Source: Otatea glauca (taxonomy: Eukaryota; Streptophyta; Magnoliopsida; Poales; Poaceae). From it: a stretch of 64,000 bases of DNA. The stretch is taken from positions 34,596,104 through 34,660,103 of the forward strand of contig CM070725.1 of assembly GCA_036346275.1 (NCBI GenBank), written 5' to 3'. The translations under genes were made by a program, and so were the position numbers. The notes under the pieces are model-generated. The model was not told where the DNA came from and did no database searches. It worked only from the letters and a program-made list of their open reading frames with translations. Of this stretch, positions 1 to 9,748 are shown piece by piece. How positions within the stretch are numbered: position 1 is the stretch's first letter; each line of letters opens with the position of its first letter.

Positions 1-814
1 GTGGTGGTTTAACCCTTGATGTTGAAACCTTAGCGAGCGATCTTGGGTCTAGGTGTAGCATTGTAAAGGCTTTGTTATGATCACTCGCCTTGGTGGTGTT
101 TGGTTGTATCGTGTGGGTAAAGTGCATAACCTCTGCAGAGTGTACAATCTATTCGAATAGCCGTGCTCACGGTATTGGGCAATGCTCGGAATTCTGATTA
201 AGGGTTAGACTTTTGTTAAACAAAAACTTGTTGGGATGGCAAGGTGCCATGGAAAGTGGAAAATTAATTTAGGATTGGAAACTTGGTGTATTTGAAATCT
301 GAATTTATTAATTCTTGTATTTGTTTCTTGCTTTCCAATCTATTTATTGTATTCTTGTTAAATGCTGCTTTATTGCAAAAATACCCTTACTAGCCATTCC
401 TTTGGATTAAGCCAAACATATAGAATATTAGACTTGCATTATTTTGCACAACTTGTTGAGTGCTTTATGTACTCACCCCATCAACAACAACTTTAGAAGA
501 GGAAGAATCTCGCTATCATGGATGAGGATTATTTGGATCACGAATGCTTAGGGTCCGAGCCTCGTCGGTTGCTCGTGGCGAATGGAGCGCCATCTGCGTT
601 TATTCTATTTCATTGCTTCTCATTGATACTCTTTTTAAAATACGTGAGGCATTATTCATGTAAGACAACAGTTATTATTAATTAATGAAGTTTATGCTAT
701 ATTTCGCTGTGTGTGACTATGATAGCATCTATGTTGAGCCTGTGTGCACTAGCGTGATCCTGGACTAGTGCGGTATACACAGAGGGTCCGGATTTGCAAA
801 TTCGGGTCCCGACA
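1..814 (+). mobile_element. 3' part of a long Gypsy LTR (solo LTR or 3' LTR)
   Basis: This block is collinear with LTR copies at 42,199-46,247 (+), 47,220-49,362 (-) and 49,809-52,765 (-). It shares a block around 115-190 and the 17-bp palindrome GAGTGCTTTATGTACTC at 458-474. It ends in GGGTCCCGACA at 814, the mirror of the TGTCGGGACCC start of the minus-strand copy at 47,220. The next base, 815, resumes an open reading frame for the C-terminal end of a Tat-type RNase H (NEAADELAKM), so the LTR is inserted in that gene. Its 5' end and the matching target duplication lie left of the window. Whether it is a solo LTR or part of a full element cannot be decided here. Confidence 0.8.
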
Positions 815-2200
815 ACGAAGCAGCCGACGAGTTGGCGAAGATGGGATCCTGCCGGTCCAGAGTACCCGTGGGAGTTTTCGTGGAAGAAATCCATAAGCCC
901 ACGATTAGCACCCGGCCAAAAGCGGATGCCCCGGCAGGGAAAAGCAAAGAAGCGGAGGTCTTGGTCATTATCCCAGATTGGACAGCCCCATACTTGGATT
1001 ACCTCATGAAGGACAAGCTCCCCGAGGATCGTGTGCAGGCTGAAAGGATAATGCGCCGAAGCAAGAATTATGTGGTCATCAGAAAAGAGCTCTATCGGAA
1101 AAGCTCCTCCGGCATACTGCGACGATGTATATCAGAACAAGAAGGGGGAAATTTGCTCAAGGAAATCCACTCGAGAACTTGTGGGAATCACACAGCATCA
1201 TCGACCCTAGTCGGAAAGGCTTATCGCCAAGGGTTTTTCTGGCTGACCGCTGTCACAGATGCGGAGGACGTCGTCCGGACATGCGAAGGATGTCAGTTCT
1301 TCGCACGGCAAGTAAACAAGCCAGCACAGGAATTACAAACCATCCCGATCATGTGGCCATTTGCGGTATGGGGGCTCGACATGGTGGGACCTTTGAAGAA
1401 GGCTCAGGGAGGTTATACTCATCTCTTCGTAGCCGTCGACAAATTCACCAAGTGGATTGAAGCCAAGCTATTCGCCACCATCACAGCAGCAAAAGCCAAA
1501 GAATTCTTTCACGAAATCGTGGTTAGATTTGGCGTACCCAACCAAATTATCACAGATAATAGCACTCAGTTCAGAGGAGGCATATTTCAAGATTGGTGCG
1601 AAGAGCTTGGCATAAAAATTTGCTTTGCGTCAGTGGCGCACCCCCGAAGTAATGGCCAGGTAGAACGAGTCAACGGCATGGTGTTACAAGGCATAAAGGC
1701 AAGGATTTTTGATCGGCTTCAACCGTATGCCACTCGGTGGGTCAAAGAATTGCCTTCGGTGCTCTGGGGGCTGCGAACTACCCCTAGCAGAGCAACCGGG
1801 CAGTCACATTTTTCCTAGTATACGGCACCGAGGCGGTACTACCCACCGAACTGGAATTCGGATCCCCACGGGTTCGGAGTTATGAAGAAATCACCTCAGA
1901 AGACAGCCGGCTAGAAGACCTAGATCGAGTGGAAGAAGCGAGGGATATCGCGACAATTCGATCGGCAAAGTACCTCCAGAGCCTGCGTCGTTATCACGAT
2001 CGCAATATAAGAAGTCGTGCGTTCTCTAAAGGAGATCTAGTCCTCAGAAAGAACCAGAAGTGCGAGCATAAGCTCTCCCCAAGCTGGGAAGGCCCTTACA
2101 TTGTTGACGAAGTGGTTCGCCCGGGAGCCTACAAACTCAAACGCGAAGATGGCACGGCTGTCAGCAACACCTGGAACATAGAACAGTCCAAAGTTTCCAC
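815..2200 (+). pseudogene. Tat-A pol, C-terminal part: RNase H tail and integrase
   Basis: The main open frame runs 832-1818 (328 codons) and is open upstream to the LTR junction at 815. It carries the H2C2 zinc-binding region (CEGCQFF near residue 155). The integrase catalytic triad is complete: D183 in GLDMVGP, D242 in IITDNS and E278 in GQVERVNG, which fits the D,D(35)E spacing. The frame breaks at about 1,810, where a T-run appears one base short. Homology continues in another frame to about 2,190 (YGTEAVLP and the C-terminal TWNIEQ region; 1929-2190 is open). So the gene has one frameshift and has lost its N-terminal domains to the LTR insertion. The C-terminal end runs tail-to-tail into the antisense gene. 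Confidence 0.85.
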
Positions 2201-4799
2201 GATGGACAGGGAGGCATCCTTAACTTCCTCCCAGAGCTCGGCGGCCCGATTCTCATTTACGTTGCGGGCATAGCCTTCCTTGACGGCTTCAAGATCCACT
2301 CGAGGATAGAGTGACTTGGTGATCGCCAAAGCCTGGCTGGCGCCATTGGCCGCCGACTCCTTCAAAAGATTATGGAGCGCCACGGGGGCTTCCTCCAGCT
2401 GAGAGATAATTTGGTCCCTGCCGAGTGGCCTCTCACCCATGGGGTGAAGCGAACCCAGCAGCGGCCCAGAGGCCTCCTGAAGCTTGGCGCAAGACGCCTC
2501 AAGGACTTCCACCTTCTCGCTGAAAACGGCGTATTGCGCCCGAGTTTTGAATTTGTAATCTGCAAAGACAAAGCATTAGAAAAGGCAGTGAAAGCAGGAT
2601 GAAGCCAGATCGCCAGCTGTACCTTCAAACTCCTTCTCCAGTTTTGCCCTGGAATCTTCCGCGGTTTTGAGCTGTCCTTGAAGCTTCACGAAAGAGGAAT
2701 CCCGGGCTGACAAGGAGGCAGAAAAATCAAAGGGCTGGAATGCTGAACAAAAGCATGGGGCAGGCCCAATAAATAGCTACCTCTAATGGAGCCGATGACG
2801 TCCAGCTTCTCCTGGCGAAGAGCGCTCTGCTCCTCTCGCGACGCCTGGATCTCGGACCGCAGGGACCGCAGCTCGGCCGCATACCCGGTCTTGACGCGCT
2901 CTAAGTCGGCCAAGTATTCCTGGCGCGTCTGGATTTCGGGGAGCATTTTTTGGATGTATTCGGATTTCTGCTCAAAGCGTTCCCCAATTTTCTGCAATCA
3001 TCACAGGAAAAGGTAACTACACGACCAACGAGCCAGGCGAGACAGCGACAGCGAGTGCTTAGTGCTTACGAGCACGCGCTGCAGTGAAGCGTGAATGTAA
3101 AAATCATTCCTCTCCTTTTCCTCCTCCTCCGGGTCGTCCAAGAGCTTCAGACCTTCCTCCTCATCAATCCATGCAGCCTCCGTTATAAGCCGGGGGGAGC
3201 AGGGGCTGGGGGGACTCGATGAATTTCTTCGACCTCGAGGGACAGGCAGGAAGTTGGCTCTTGAGCAGTAGGGTTCAGCATCGAAGCAGGAGGTACAGGA
3301 GATGGTATCGGAGAACTGGGAGGCGTTCCAGCATCCCCAATGACGGTTCCTGCGACCGACGCGCAAACCCTCGAGAACTCAGCCTCTGCAAGAGACGTAG
3401 TCGACGTCCCGATAGGAACTTCGAGCGAAGGATCCCTATGAGGAAAGATTATCAACAAGACGGCAAAACAAGTCAAACGGGAGTCGGCCAGGAGACGAAC
3501 CTGTCAGACTTCCTCATCTTCATTGGGGGCTTCTTCCGAGCAAACAGACCGCCTTTTGGAGGAACCACTCGGGGCGGTACCGGCTAGAGCTTGGAGCCCT
3601 TCTTAGTGCGGCGGAACCACGGGCTCATGTGAAGAGAAAACCGAAGACGCTGGAGCTCGTGCTGACGAGTCTTGAATCTTAGGACCACTGGCCGAGCATC
3701 GGGGCGCCACGGGATCCTCGGTCAATACTTTTTTCCCCTTCTTCACGGTAGGGTTTCCCGCAGGGGAGCTCACCCGTCGCTTCGGGAAATCACCTATACG
3801 GGCGGGCATTTCTGGGAGTGGAGAGACGCTGAAAAAGGCAATGTGATCCTACGATGGGAGACTAAAAATTAAAGGACATTCTGAAATGAAGACGAAGATC
3901 TCTTAAAGTGAGCTCACCTCAGGAGGGGGGCGAGAAAGGGTGAAGGACTTAGGGCATCTCACGGAAGATATATCAACGTTCGGTATGAAGAAGTCGCCGA
4001 CCCGGGCAAAGATTTGTTCCTTAGACAACTCATCAGGCCATTCACGGGTCGGGTCATCCGTTCCTTCATACGCAAATCCCAGGTGGACTCGTTCCTTCAA
4101 GGGTTGTATCCGGCGAGCGACGAAGTGCAGAGCCAAGCCCACCCCCGTAAGACCTCCTTTCTTCAGCTTTTCGATCAATGCCAGAAGGTCATGAACCTAG
4201 TCCATGTCGGCAGAATCGGGAGTAGATATCCAGGAAAGAGACGCTTTGGGCCGGCGCTCGGCGAAGGGAGTTAGGGCAGCATCGAGGTTGGCGCAATAGA
4301 ACCACTCCCGATGCCAGCCTTTATTGGAAGTTTTGAAGGGAATCGCGAAGTAATTCTTCTTCAGCCCTTCCCGTAGTTGAAATCCGGCTCCCCCGACAAC
4401 TTTGGGGTCGCTCTTGGAAGGATAAGGTTTCAAAAGGTAAAAATGGCGAAAAAGGTTGAAATGGGGGCTGACGCCCAAGAAAGTTTCACAGAGATGGACA
4501 AAAAGGGATATTTGCAGAATAGAGATGGGATTCAAGTTCACTAGCTCGATTTCATAGAAGAAAAGAAGACCGCGGAGGAAAGTGCTGACCGATAAACCTA
4601 GGCCGCGTTGGAAGAAGGATTCGAATACCACCACCTCTCCAGGACGAGGAGTGGGGACGGATTCGCCGGCGGCCGGGCGAGCGGAGATCAAAACTAGGTC
4701 TGGGAGAATCCCGTCTTCCACCATGGACTGCAGCTTTTCCTCCGTCGTTGTCGAGGTCGTCCAATCCTGCGGCGAAGGCGGCGAGGAAGAAGAGGACAT
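2129..4799 (-). pseudogene. Tat-A antisense gene (gypsy-associated Transposase_28-type protein), spliced
   Basis: The ATG is at 4799 on the minus strand, followed by a Ser-rich N-terminus. The region ESFFQRGLGLSVSTFLRGLLFF...NPISILQISLFVHLCETFLG is typical of the 'putative gypsy type transposon' domain (Pfam Transposase_28) encoded antisense in Tat elements; its function is unknown. Candidate GT-AG introns lie at 3829-3917, 3436-3500, 2992-3069, 2707-2780 and 2560-2622. The last three join exons in phase: exon 3 ends on a full codon, and the next two split a codon consistently. The joined frame is open through a long acidic/basic coiled-coil segment (exon 4, 2781-2991) to the C-terminal domain. 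Lesions are an in-frame TAG at 4197-4199, a one-base phase offset at intron 1, a frame change in exon 2, and another near 3,190 in a C/G-run. Similar to the gene at 59,652-62,659. Confidence 0.75.
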
Positions 4800-4886
4800 C
4801 TTTGAAAGAGAAGTCGGAAAGGCAAGGGAAAAGAAGGAGAGAGGGCGCAGCAAGAGAATGAACTGTCGGACACCGTACGGCCTAAA

Positions 4887-4896
4887 CCTTTTAAAG
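4887..4896 (-). promoter_or_regulatory. TATA-like box for the Tat-A antisense gene
   Basis: On the minus strand the sequence reads CTTTAAAAGG, about 90 bp upstream of the antisense ATG at 4799. A TATA box in the same relation to the ATG is seen for the other two antisense ORFs (6379-6386 and 62,802-62,811). No transcript evidence is available. Confidence 0.4.
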
Positions 4897-5284
4897 GGGG
4901 GAGAATTGGTCTTCGATGATTCCGCAGAGGAAAGATTGCGAAGCGTCGCGTCTTTCTGGGGTTCCGCATAAATGATTTGCAGGCCTATCGTTTCAATTGA
5001 CAGAGTTTGACAAAGTATGACAGAGTAAAATCGGGGCACGTCGCTTCGTGCGGCGGGGCATTTACTCCACTTTCCGCTCCAAGCGGGGCGTGGGCAATCT
5101 TCAAAATGGATAAAACGTATCTTCTCGTGGTACGCCCCACGCTGGGTCATTTGGTGGTTACCACACGTCGGAATCATGTACCGCGAGTCGAGCCTAAGAC
5201 TGGCATAGATCCAAGGGTGTGCCCCACGAGGGTCGTGAAAAGCCATGCGTCGTATCAAACAGGTATGGAATCCCTTCGGACGAA

Positions 5285-5720
5285 ATCGTGATACGCTCCA
5301 AGAGAGTCTAAGACATAACCAACATCAGTTGGGAAAGGTTATCACTCGGCCAAGAGCCGTGTAAGGGTGGTATGCTCCAAGAGAGCCTAAGCCATAACCA
5401 ACATCAGTTGGGAAAGGGTATCACTCGGCCAAGAGCCGTGTAAGGGTGGTATGCTCCAAGAGAGCCTAAGCCGTAACCGACTTCAGTCGGAGAAGGATAT
5501 CACTCGGCCAAGAGCCGCTTAAGTGTGATACGCTCCAAGAGAGCTTGAGCTGTGACCTACGCTAGTCGGGAACAGGAATCACTCGACCAAGAGCCGCATA
5601 AATCCTGATATGCTGCAAGAGAGCCAAATCGTGTCTTAACAACATGAGTATCATTCGGCCATGAGCCGGTAAAACCTTGATGCGTCCCAAGCTGGACGGA
5701 AAGCTATATCCTACAGCGGT
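5285..5720. repeat. 79-bp tandem array in Tat-A 3' region
   Basis: The word ATCACTCGGCCAAGAGCCG recurs at 5341, 5420 and 5499, and in changed form at 5578 and 5650. That gives a period of 79 bp, then 72 bp for the last unit. Each unit also has GCTCCAAGAGAG and a diverging CATAACCAACATCAGT segment. The array lies upstream of the antisense gene start. Tandem repeats in the 3' untranslated region of Tat elements are a known phenomenon. Confidence 0.9.
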
Positions 5721-6061
5721 CGGATGTGAGAATCGATCAGCCAAAGGCCACGATGTGCTCCGAATCGGAAGCTTAAGCGATTTCAGGTGATCGACAGGCT
5801 TTCGGTATTATTTGGCCTTGAGCCAGGTACTTACGATATGCTGCATATTATGCATCTCGCTGGACATCTCTCGGATGATAATCGCGCGAAGCATATTGAG
5901 CTTCGTGTCGAGCTCAAGTTATGTTTTATAGCGGATAGATGCGTCACCGAGTTTAAAAGAATACGCGAGGTCTAAGATGCCCGAGAATGGGTCAAATCCA
6001 CAATTGAAGGACATTTCTCCGCAAAGGGTATTACTTTATTATATACAAAGGAAAAGATACT
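5721..6061. other. Tat-A internal spacer, no gene seen
   Basis: This stretch between the tandem array and the small antisense ORF has only short unrelated open frames. I see no motif beyond decayed echoes of the array (CGGCC and ATGCTCCGAA words near 5,740-5,765). Confidence 0.5.
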
Positions 6062-6304
6062 CTAGGTATTACGCCTAGGAGGCTTCACGCAGCGGAAGAA
6101 GAACTCTTCTTGCTCCTCATCCCTGCGGTGCGCTCGATCGAGCGCCTCGAGGAGGGGATCCCTGGCCTTATAAAGCGCCGGGATGGCCGCAAGGAGAGCG
6201 TCGACCCTCATGCGATCCATCTGTTCCTCACAGGCTCGGTCGAACTCCTCCCAGCGCTTGATTAGCCTTGAGTCCACCTGTGCACGATGATACCACCGAG
6301 GCAT
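6062..6304 (-). CDS. small antisense ORF of Tat-A, 80 aa, unknown function
   Basis: The frame starts at ATG 6304 and stops at 6062, giving 80 residues. The product is highly charged, Arg- and Glu-rich, with a predicted helical run (RLIKRWEEFDRACEEQMDRM, then ALDRAHRRDEEQEEFFFR) and a basic C-terminus. It lies between the tandem array and the 3' LTR, on the strand opposite to gag-pol and parallel to the larger antisense gene. A TATA box sits about 80 bp upstream of the ATG (6379-6386). I do not recognise a family. Support for a real gene comes from the intact frame and the promoter; it could also be a chance frame, since 80 codons is short. Confidence 0.45.
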   Translation of the reverse strand: MPRWYHRAQVDSRLIKRWEEFDRACEEQMDRMRVDALLAAIPALYKARDPLLEALDRAHRRDEEQEEFFFRCVKPPRRNT

Positions 6305-6378
6305 GATGAAGATGAAAGCTTGAAGCAGAAAAGTGAAAGACAGAAAGTGAAGAGATACATTTTTAAGCGTTGTGCGCC

Positions 6379-6386
6379 TTTTATAG
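6379..6386 (-). promoter_or_regulatory. TATA box upstream of the small antisense ORF
   Basis: The minus strand reads GGCTATAAAAGGCGC, a near-consensus plant TATA box, about 75-80 bp upstream of ATG 6304. This leaves room for a short leader. Confidence 0.5.
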
Positions 6387-6837
6387 CCGATTTGGTAAAA
6401 TTGAAGTTATTAAGCATCGGAAGCCAAAGAGGCTTTGAGTAAATGCAACTGCAGAAGACGAAGAGTTTTTCGGCAAAAACAAGTTGGCGCGGAAAAACAA
6501 GACGACCTTGAAAACTGCCTAATGGATATCTACAGTGAAGATAAAAAATTCAAGCGAAAAAATATTCAATCTGCATAATGAGGATGAAGTCCGCGAGGCT
6601 GCTCGCGATAAAGCCTACCAAATCAAAGGTTGCATTTGGGGAAGGTCGAAAAGATTAAGGATTATAATTGAGTACTTCATAAATTCGCTCGCTACAAAAA
6701 GAAAATTTTCGATCAAAGGAAAGGAATCAGTCAGAGGTTCGAGTCAGGGACCAGTCGAAATTTTAGGAAACAACAAATGTGAGTAGAAGTTTGAAATCAG
6801 AATATAGCGATCGGATCATGAAGCACTCGGGGGCTAC

Positions 6838-7352
6838 TTTGGAATATAAGAACCCGGGGTACCCTCATGACAAGCCCAAAGAGGGAAGCCCAGAAGATAT
6901 TCCACGCAGGCCTGCTGCCGTATACAAAGGTACATATCCTAAAGGAAGTTGAACTTATATTTAGATATGATGGATACAGTTGTATTCCGAGTTGTAAATA
7001 GGGAAGATAAAGATGTAAAACTCTATCCTGTAACCGACTAGAATCTTGTAACCGATCGGAATCTCTTAACTGATCGGGACTTTGTAAGCCGCCCCCTCCC
7101 TGTTATATAAGGGTGAGGACAAGTAGCAACATAGGCATCCAATCATCCAAGCACAAGGCACCATCTTTTGCCCAGAGCATATAGCGCTTTGAGCACTTCC
7201 GATCCAAGAGATTCACATAATCCCAAAGACACGAGATTAGGTATTACCTCCATCGAGGGCCTGAACCTGTATAAATCCCTGTCTTGTGTGACCTTCGAGT
7301 TTGAGATCCAGCGCCTACCCCATAAATTCATTGCCGACTACAAAAGTCGACA
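6838..7352 (+). mobile_element. 3' LTR of Tat-A (about 515 bp)
   Basis: A polypurine-like tract CACTCGGGGGCTAC ends at about 6,837. The LTR then opens with a degenerate terminus followed by ATAAGAACCCGGGGTACC. A TATA box TATATAAG lies at 7104-7111, and the LTR ends near AAGTCGACA at 7352. The TGTAACCGACTAGAAT / TGTAACCGATCGGAAT pair at 7030-7055 is a short internal duplication upstream of the TATA box. Both ends are approximate because the terminal TG is not preserved. No second LTR is in the window, so age cannot be estimated. Confidence 0.6.
7104..7111 (+). promoter_or_regulatory. LTR promoter TATA box (Tat-A)
   Basis: TATATAAG follows a C-rich stretch, about 265 bp into the LTR. This is the usual place for the U3 promoter of a Tat-type LTR. 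Confidence 0.5.
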
Positions 7353-9663
7353 CACCACTTCGAAGGTGATTAGCTCGGTGCGAAAGTTCGCCGTGTTGCC
7401 GAAGGTGACAGGCAGGACCACCTGCCCGAGCGGAGTGGTCGAGCTTCCCAGCACGATGCCGAAGAAGGGGACCGCTATGCTCCTGATTTTCGACCGGGGA
7501 ATCTGCATCCGGTCCAGCGTGCTAGCCAGGAGTAGGTTGAGGGAGCTCCCCCCATCAACCATAACCCTCCCGACCACGGTGTTGCTCATGGTCGGGGCCA
7601 CGACCAGGGCGGTCTTAAGGTCCTTGGACATTCCCGGGGGAGCATCGTCCCGGGAGAAGGTGATCGGAACACCAGCCCATTTGCAAGGCTGGTCGTCGGG
7701 CTTCTCGGCTGAAGCTTGATATACGGTGCGCGCGGCGTTTTTGAGCTCGCACCGGGATTGGTATGCGGACGAACCGCCGAAGATCATGTCGACGCAGCGA
7801 TCGCCCTGTTGGAATTGTAGATCGAGGCCCTCTGGGCCCTCACGAGCATCATCCCCGTTGGGCAGCTCGTCCCCTTTCGAGAGTGTGGGAATCTCTCCAT
7901 GCCCGTCGTAGAAGGCGTCCATCTTGAACTGCCACATTCTGCAGCTCCGCAAGTCATGGCCGCGGGCCCTGTGGAACGGGCAGAACTTGTTCGGGCCATA
8001 TCTGGGCCTAGCCTCGTTGGCGTGAGGTCGGACGACACCCACTGGAGATCGACCCGCTGATGTCCCTGATGCGGCGCAGCGCGACGCTGTCCTTGCTGGG
8101 GTTGTCGTTGAGCTTGCGGACGTCGCGGCTGACCGCGCTGAGGCCGAGGCTCATTGCGGTCGGGTTGCCTCACCTCCATCACTTCGCGCCCGGTATCCGC
8201 CGCGGCGACCACGCATAGTTGGCTGTCCCCATCGCGGCGACCTTGCCCTCACTTCTTGCTGCAAGGGTCTGGATCAGTGTCCCTAGCGCCAGACGGCCCG
8301 GCCTCGCCAGGGATGCGGCCGAGCTTGCCTTGATCATAGTCGCGTTTCCAACGGACGGCATCGTCCGCGTCCGCGTAACGCTCCACCATCTAGAACAATC
8401 TGTGGACATTGAGGTTGGCGGTGATCTCCAGGTCCTCGGTGAGGCACCTATCCCGGACGCCAAACTTAAAGGCCTTGACGACGGCCTCGCTGGAGACGTT
8501 CGGGATTGAGTTTCTTACGCTGGTGAACCAGCGAACAAAGTCGCGAAGAGGTTCACCCTTGCCTTGGATGATGCGATCCAGGTCCCTTTCTCGTCCAGGG
8601 CGCTCGTAGCAGCTCTGGAAGTTTGACCGGAGGGCGCTTCGCACCTGGCGCCATGACCGGAAGGCGTCGGGGGCCTGGTTAAAGAGCCAAGTGCGAGCAA
8701 CGCCGTCCAAGATGGTAGGGAGGTAGTTGGCCATTACAGCCTCGTCCCCACCGGTCGTCAGGATCACGGTGGAGTAGATTGAGAGAAATTCGTCAGGATT
8801 CTTGGTCCCGTCGAACCACTCCATCGGGGCAGGCTTGAACCGAAGCTAGGCAGCAGCACCAAAGGCCAGCCAACTGGAGCGGCCGTGGGTTGAGGTTATT
8901 GCGTGCCACCGCTATGGTCGGAGTCATCATCGGCGAGGTGATCGAACTCGAGCCGACGGCGCACCCTGTGATGGTCTTGGCGGTTGAGGGGGGCGTCGTC
9001 AGGACGGCGTCGATCGCGAACCTTCTGACGCCTCGGCGGAATATCCGGAGACAGGCCTCCGAAAGCGTCGCTACTCGAGTGAGCGCTGTCGCTGCTCTGC
9101 TGACTGCGGGGATGCCCGTGTGCCAGGCCCAGGTCCCGGTGAGGCGGGGACGCCTGCGGCGGGCTCCGGACCCGGTCGGCGAGAGCGGCGGTGGCCGTGC
9201 GACGAACTATCGTCGCTTTTTAGGGAGCGAGGCTCAGGGGGCCGGTGCCGTTCCTGCTGCGAGGGCATGGCCTCTCGGCCGCCCTGCCAAGCTCCTCAAC
9301 AAGGGACCGACGAAAGAGAGCTGACCCCGCCCGGGTAGGATCAGCCATGACCCGGGCGATGGCCCGTAAACGTTCCCGGCCGGGATCGTCCAGGCGAGTA
9401 GGGTTGCGGTGCCCGGACAAGGTGCAGAGCCCTTCGCGCTCCTCCCGTCGGAGGGTGGTGATGGCCTGGTTGATGGCAACCTGGACCAATCGACGCGCCT
9501 CCTCCGGGGCTTCTAGGCCATCATCACTTGTCCCCGCGCTCGCCTCGCGGCTGTCGTCCATGAAGGCCAGGCGTTCGCGCGGCGGCGGCGAAGGCGAGAA
9601 CATGGAGGTGGAGCCTTCACACTCGGGACCGTCGACCGAGTCCAGCTTTGCTGATCGTGACAT
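7340..9663 (-). pseudogene. Gypsy gag-protease, frameshifted
   Basis: The likely start is ATG 9663 (minus), about 70 bp inside the PBS, giving an acidic N-terminus that is open to 9220. The frame is lost between about 9,220 and 8,830. The gag core is readable at 8824-8390 (MEWFDGTKNPDEF, typical of a retrotransposon gag domain). It is broken again around 8,050-8,390, where an Arg/Gln-rich linker is shifted. 8042-7340 reads open through CPFHRARGHDLRSC, then IFGGSSAYQSR, and the aspartic protease site VDGGSSLNLL, ending at FEVV where the Tat-A LTR starts. At least two frameshifts and a 3' truncation make it non-functional. Confidence 0.8.
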
Positions 9664-9728
9664 GTCGTCGTCGAAGCCGAAGGTGCCAGCGACACTGGAG
9701 CAGAGAACTCTAAACGAGTGAAACTCGG

Positions 9729-9746
9729 GCCCCACGGTGGGCGCCA
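9729..9746 (-). other. primer-binding site
   Basis: The minus strand reads TGGCGCCCACCGTGGGGC starting two bases after the LTR end. TGGCGCC-type primer-binding sites are common in plant Gypsy elements. Confidence 0.75.
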
Positions 9747-9748
9747 GC

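Larger units (their letters stand above)
815..7352 (+). mobile_element. Ty3/Gypsy element of the Tat lineage, 3' half (element Tat-A)
   Basis: Read on the + strand the order is: end of the second (archaeal-type) RNase H, integrase, a region with an antisense gene, a tandem array, a small antisense ORF, a polypurine-like tract ACTCGGGGGCTAC at about 6,825-6,837, then an LTR. A second RNase H after RT-RH and an antisense ORF between pol and the 3' LTR are known hallmarks of the Tat lineage (Grande, RIRE2, Retand, Ogre relatives). The 5' half (gag, protease, RT) would lie left of the LTR at 1-814, outside the window. The right edge at about 7,352 abuts a minus-strand gag-protease gene that stops there, so this element probably inserted into that one. 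Confidence 0.75.

Noticed and set aside
4800..5258. 153-codon N-terminal extension of the Tat-A antisense gene
   Set aside because: It lies upstream of the TATA-like box at 4887-4896 and has no similarity to the Tat-B gene. The start at 4799 gives the conserved N-terminal region.
5285..5720. regularly spaced repeats as a possible CRISPR array
   Set aside because: The whole 79-bp unit is repeated, with no constant-repeat and unique-spacer pattern, and the context is a plant retrotransposon.
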